A stretch of DNA of 64,000 nucleotides from Devosia ginsengisoli (GTDB lineage: Bacteria; Pseudomonadota; Alphaproteobacteria; Rhizobiales; Devosiaceae). The DNA is taken from assembly GCF_024707105.1 (NCBI RefSeq), contig NZ_JANQAJ010000011.1:259488-323487 (forward strand). The letters run 5' to 3'. A program made the position numbers and the translations under genes. Below are positions 61,473 through 64,000 of this stretch, piece by piece; the stretch's first letter is position 1, and each line of letters starts with the position of its first letter. A model generated the notes under the pieces. The model was not told the DNA's origin. It saw nothing but the letters and a program-made list of their open reading frames with translations, and did not search any database.

Positions 61473-61495
61473 GGCGGCGGGGATTCCTCGCCGCC
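61473..61495 (+). terminator. G/C-rich hairpin upstream of the accessory operon
   Basis: GGCGGCGGGG (61473-61482) pairs with CCTCGCCGCC (61486-61495) with one G-T pair and a 3-base loop. AAATAATC follows, with no real T-run, so it may be a stem with another role. Confidence 0.45.
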
Positions 61496-61587
61496 AAATA
61501 ATCAAGAGAACATTTCGTGAATCCCCGACTTGACCAAAATCTGAGCTAAGCGGCCCTCACGGGTCACTCATCTAAAGGATCGTTTCG

Positions 61588-62967
61588 ATGAAGAGACTCG
61601 TGTTTTGCTTCGATGGCAGTTGGAACCGAATTGATGCGGCCAACCCCACGAACGTGCTGTTCACTGCCCAGAGCGTGTTGCCCCAGACAAGGGACGGCAC
61701 GTCGCAGGTCATCTACTACGATGAGGGCGTGGGGACCGGTGACAATGACAAGTTCCGCGGGGGCCTCTTCGGTCAAGGCTTGGTCAAGAACCTGTCTGAT
61801 GCCTATCGCTACCTGATCTTCAACCACATGCCAGGGGACGAAATCTATGTCTTCGGCTTTTCGCGTGGAGCCTTCACGGCTCGCTCGTTCGCTGGCTTGA
61901 TCGGCACCTGTGGTATCCTGCAGCGGCCATCGGCCGGTCGCTCTAATGAGGCGGTGGAACTTTACAAGAAGCGTGAGGACACCGACGAGTTCCGACAGAA
62001 GCTTCTCGAGTTCCGTCGCGACGTCGCTCCCCACATCAGCGTGTCCGATGCCGAGGACCAATGGCGCGCCGCGAACGTGCCAGATTACCAACTGGGCAAA
62101 AGCCCGGTCCTGAAGATCACCTACCTGGGCGTATGGGACACGGTGGGCGCTCTTGGTGTCCCCGACTACATCTGGAATGCAGAAGGCTTCAACAAGGACC
62201 ATCGCTTCCACGACACCAACCTAAGTCCGATGGTTCAGTCCGCCAGGCACGCGGTCGCTATCGATGAGAGCAAGGCAGATTTCAAACCCACCCTCTGGGA
62301 AAACTTGGAAGAGCTCAACGGCAACCGCGGCAAGGACCCGAAGGCCGAGGACGCGCCCTATCAGCAGAAGTGGTTTCCTGGCGTTCATGGTGGCGTTGGT
62401 GGTGGGGGACCACGTAGAGGTTTGTCCGACCAAGCCCTCGAGTGGATCTGGGATGGAGCCGGCAATGCCGGCCTGGTCCTGGACAGCTCGAAGGGCTCCC
62501 CGATCTACAGCCTGTCGCCGTCGCACCTCGAGTATCTTGAGAACTCCGAGGAGGAGGAAGGCTTCAGCATCATCGGCACCCTGATGAAGGTCATGCCGAA
62601 GTCGGAGAGACAACCCGGCCCGCAGGGCATGCACGAAGTCAGCGTCAGTGCCCAGCGCCGGTGGCACGAGAAGGGCGACAACCTCCCAGAAAAATCTCCC
62701 TATCGTCCGAAGCCTTTGCAGCACGTGCAGCCTCAGCTCGACGGGTTGGATGCGGTTTCATTAGGTATGGGCGAGGACGGCATCGAGTTGGCGCCGGACA
62801 AGTTCACCGCCCACATCGTCGAGCGCGGCGACACATTGTCGAAGCTGGCCAAGCACTACCTTGGCGACGCCCAGCGTTGGCCCGAGATCGCAACGGCCAA
62901 CCGGTACAAGATCACCAATCCAGATCTGATCTACGTCGGGCAATCCCTGCGGATACCGATCGCTTGA
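61588..62967 (+). CDS. DUF2235 (Tle1-like) alpha/beta hydrolase with C-terminal LysM domain
   Basis: A 459-residue protein. Residues 1-about 300 are the DUF2235/Tle1-like catalytic domain: FCFDGSWNRIDAANPTNV at the start, the nucleophile elbow GFSRGAFTARS (Ser92), GVWDTVGALGVPD (Asp184) and WFPGVHGGVGGG (His267) form a complete-looking Ser-Asp-His triad. Known members include phospholipases delivered by type VI secretion. Residues 407-457 are a LysM domain (HIVERGDTLSKLAKHYLGD ... YVGQSLRIP). There is no signal peptide or T6SS gene nearby. It leads an operon with SLATT and CD-NTase genes, so a role as a defence effector or membrane hydrolase is inferred. Confidence 0.88.
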   Translation: MKRLVFCFDGSWNRIDAANPTNVLFTAQSVLPQTRDGTSQVIYYDEGVGTGDNDKFRGGLFGQGLVKNLSDAYRYLIFNHMPGDEIYVFGFSRGAFTARSFAGLIGTCGILQRPSAGRSNEAVELYKKREDTDEFRQKLLEFRRDVAPHISVSDAEDQWRAANVPDYQLGKSPVLKITYLGVWDTVGALGVPDYIWNAEGFNKDHRFHDTNLSPMVQSARHAVAIDESKADFKPTLWENLEELNGNRGKDPKAEDAPYQQKWFPGVHGGVGGGGPRRGLSDQALEWIWDGAGNAGLVLDSSKGSPIYSLSPSHLEYLENSEEEEGFSIIGTLMKVMPKSERQPGPQGMHEVSVSAQRRWHEKGDNLPEKSPYRPKPLQHVQPQLDGLDAVSLGMGEDGIELAPDKFTAHIVERGDTLSKLAKHYLGDAQRWPEIATANRYKITNPDLIYVGQSLRIPIA

Positions 62968-62996
62968 CCCGGGCGGCACCTTTGGAAAAGTTGAAC

Positions 62997-63521
62997 ATGC
63001 AAGTGCTTGACGCTGACCTGCAAACAAAGATTGGGGCAGAATTGCACCGTGTCGAAGAGAACACGCTTTACAGCTCCAAGGCGCAGTACAATGCCAGCGA
63101 TCGCTACTCGGGGCGCCACGTATGGTTGGGCGTCCCGGCAGCAGCGTTGAGCGCTGCAGCGGGAGCGGCATCTTTCTCCGGTCAGTGGGAACTCGTCGCC
63201 GGCATGATGAGCATTGCCGTGGCGATCCTCGCCTCTTTGCAGACCTTCATGAAACCATCAGAGCAGGCGTCGGCCCATAAGGCTGCAGGCGATCAGTTTC
63301 TCGCCCTGCGGAATGACGCCCGCGTCATGCGCGAGATAAAGCTGCCACTCCTGACCGACCCCCAGGAAACCGTGACGGCTCTGGAGACGCTGGTGAAACG
63401 GCAGAACGACCTAAACGCTTCTTCGCCCCAGGTTGCTCGACGAGATTTCGAAAGGGCCCGGAACGGCATCGAGGGAGGCGAGGCGACCAACGTGATCGAC
63501 GCCCAAGGTGCCAAACCATGA
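62997..63521 (+). CDS. SLATT domain two-TM protein (predicted CBASS-type membrane effector)
   Basis: A 174-residue protein matching the SLATT pattern (SMODS and SLOG-associating 2TM effector). Before the membrane part lie a helix and YSSKAQYNASDRYSGRH (residues 25-41); TM1 is about residues 42-60 and TM2 about 65-85, and then come SAHKAAGDQFLALRNDARVMRE (92-113) and a coiled C-terminal helix region. SLATT proteins next to CD-NTases are predicted to form membrane pores on sensing a cyclic nucleotide. GGAAAAG lies six bases before the ATG at 62997. Its stop overlaps the CD-NTase start (ATGA). Confidence 0.85.
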   Translation: MQVLDADLQTKIGAELHRVEENTLYSSKAQYNASDRYSGRHVWLGVPAAALSAAAGAASFSGQWELVAGMMSIAVAILASLQTFMKPSEQASAHKAAGDQFLALRNDARVMREIKLPLLTDPQETVTALETLVKRQNDLNASSPQVARRDFERARNGIEGGEATNVIDAQGAKP

Positions 63522-64000
63522 GCGTGAACAGCCACCTTCTCCAGAAGTCCGCGTCGGCGATCCTGTCCACAACGGAAAAGGAATCGATATCCCGCTCAAT
63601 TGCCACGCTGCGAAGCAGGCTCGACTCATGGTTCGGGAAGAACCTCACAACGCACTTCACCTTCGGATCATTCACTCGCGAAACGATCCTGCCCCGGTCG
63701 TTGGATGCCCAATCCGATATCGACTACATGGTCGTTTTCGCTGAAGGAGGCAACACACCTCAAACATATCTCAACCGCCTGAAAACGTTTGTCGAGAAGT
63801 ACTATTCGTCGTCAGAAATCTTCCAATCGAGCCCCACGATCGTATTGAACCTGAACCATATTCGGTTCGAGTTGGTGCCGGCGCTGGCGGCATACTGGAC
63901 GGGTTATCAGATTCCGAGCGGTCCGCAGAACTGGCAGGACACCGACCCGAACGGCTTCAATACCACCCTGTCCCAGGCGAACAAGAGCTGCAGCTATCTG
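63518..64000 (+). CDS. CD-NTase / SMODS-type nucleotidyltransferase, N-terminal part (cut by window end)
   Basis: The first 161 residues of a nucleotidyltransferase. The fold motif is clear: FGSFTRETILPRS with the Gly50-Ser51 pair, then SDIDYMVVF with Asp67 and Asp69 as metal ligands. The third acidic position falls in IRFELVPALAAY and is Glu118, where many family members have Asp. CD-NTases of this type make cyclic di- or trinucleotide signals in CBASS defence. It overlaps the SLATT gene by four bases (ATGA), strongly suggesting a functional pair. The C-terminal part and any Cap2/Cap3-type genes would lie beyond the right edge. Confidence 0.88.
   Translation, partial: MSVNSHLLQKSASAILSTTEKESISRSIATLRSRLDSWFGKNLTTHFTFGSFTRETILPRSLDAQSDIDYMVVFAEGGNTPQTYLNRLKTFVEKYYSSSEIFQSSPTIVLNLNHIRFELVPALAAYWTGYQIPSGPQNWQDTDPNGFNTTLSQANKSCSYL

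Larger units (their letters stand above)
61200..61587. other. Intergenic region between nrdJ and the SLATT/CD-NTase operon
   Basis: These 388 bases contain no gene I can support. They hold a perfect 12-bp inverted repeat (61282-61330), a G/C-rich hairpin (61473-61495) and a possible -35 TTGACC at 61530-61535 without a good -10. AAAGGA at 61574-61579 is the ribosome site of the next gene. This stretch is where ordinary core DNA gives way to the accessory operon. No tRNA or attachment-site duplication is visible. Confidence 0.5.

Noticed and set aside
61588-62967. Plain type VI secretion effector
   Set aside because: The DUF2235 domain allows this, but no VgrG, Hcp, PAAR, adaptor or immunity gene lies nearby and the gene is joined to SLATT and CD-NTase genes.

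Overview
The window is a high-GC chromosomal segment of an alphaproteobacterium, most likely order Hyphomicrobiales and possibly Devosia-like. The placement is my inference. It rests on the gene order NDUFA12-like / DUF2155 / aat / accC / accB / aroQ / DsbA-like, a suf operon with two cysteine desulfurases behind a possible Irr box, a B12-dependent ribonucleotide reductase, and several families of dispersed palindromic repeats. Nearly all of it is housekeeping DNA. The last 2.4 kb is different.

Layout. 0-5.9 kb: the end of an unidentified gene, a DUF1643 gene coupled to folD, a DUF1801 protein, AMP nucleosidase (amn), an unknown protein and an MDR oxidoreductase behind eno. 7-12 kb: a VOC-fold protein, a 58-residue DUF4169 protein, a small secreted protein, pyrG, secG and tpiA. 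11.9-19.6 kb: a forward run of a PpiD-like foldase, trpE, trpG, trpD, trpC, moaC and moeA, mostly with overlapping start and stop codons. 19.7-29.6 kb (minus): aroA, then a Fe-S assembly operon read as cysteine desulfurase, sufB, three cupins, sufC, sufD, sufS, sufT, sufA. 29.9-38 kb: an alpha/beta hydrolase, tyrS, a ParDE-type toxin-antitoxin pair, a large AsmA/YhdP-like protein, a Bcp peroxiredoxin and an M23 peptidase. 38-43 kb (minus): prfB with its programmed +1 frameshift, PBP1a and an AmiC-type amidase. 43-57 kb: rne with a 0.6 kb leader, a degenerate receiver-like protein, an aminotransferase, a DsbA-like protein, aroQ, accB, accC, aat, a GyrI-like protein, an atypical SDR, DUF2155, an NDUFA12-like protein, a phosphotransferase and an MFS transporter. 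57.5-61.2 kb: nrdJ behind a promoter carrying two NrdR-box-like sites.

The accessory part starts after nrdJ at about 61.2 kb and runs off the right edge. Three tightly spaced forward genes encode a DUF2235 (Tle1-like) hydrolase with a C-terminal LysM domain, a two-TM SLATT protein, and a CD-NTase/SMODS-type nucleotidyltransferase that is cut by the window. The last gene has lower GC than the core genes. This looks like a CBASS-type cyclic-nucleotide defence operon with an unusual extra hydrolase, and it is the best candidate here for an undescribed system.

Dispersed repeats recur between genes and also inside operons (trpE/trpG and sufD/sufS). They may shape transcript ends or mRNA stability there.
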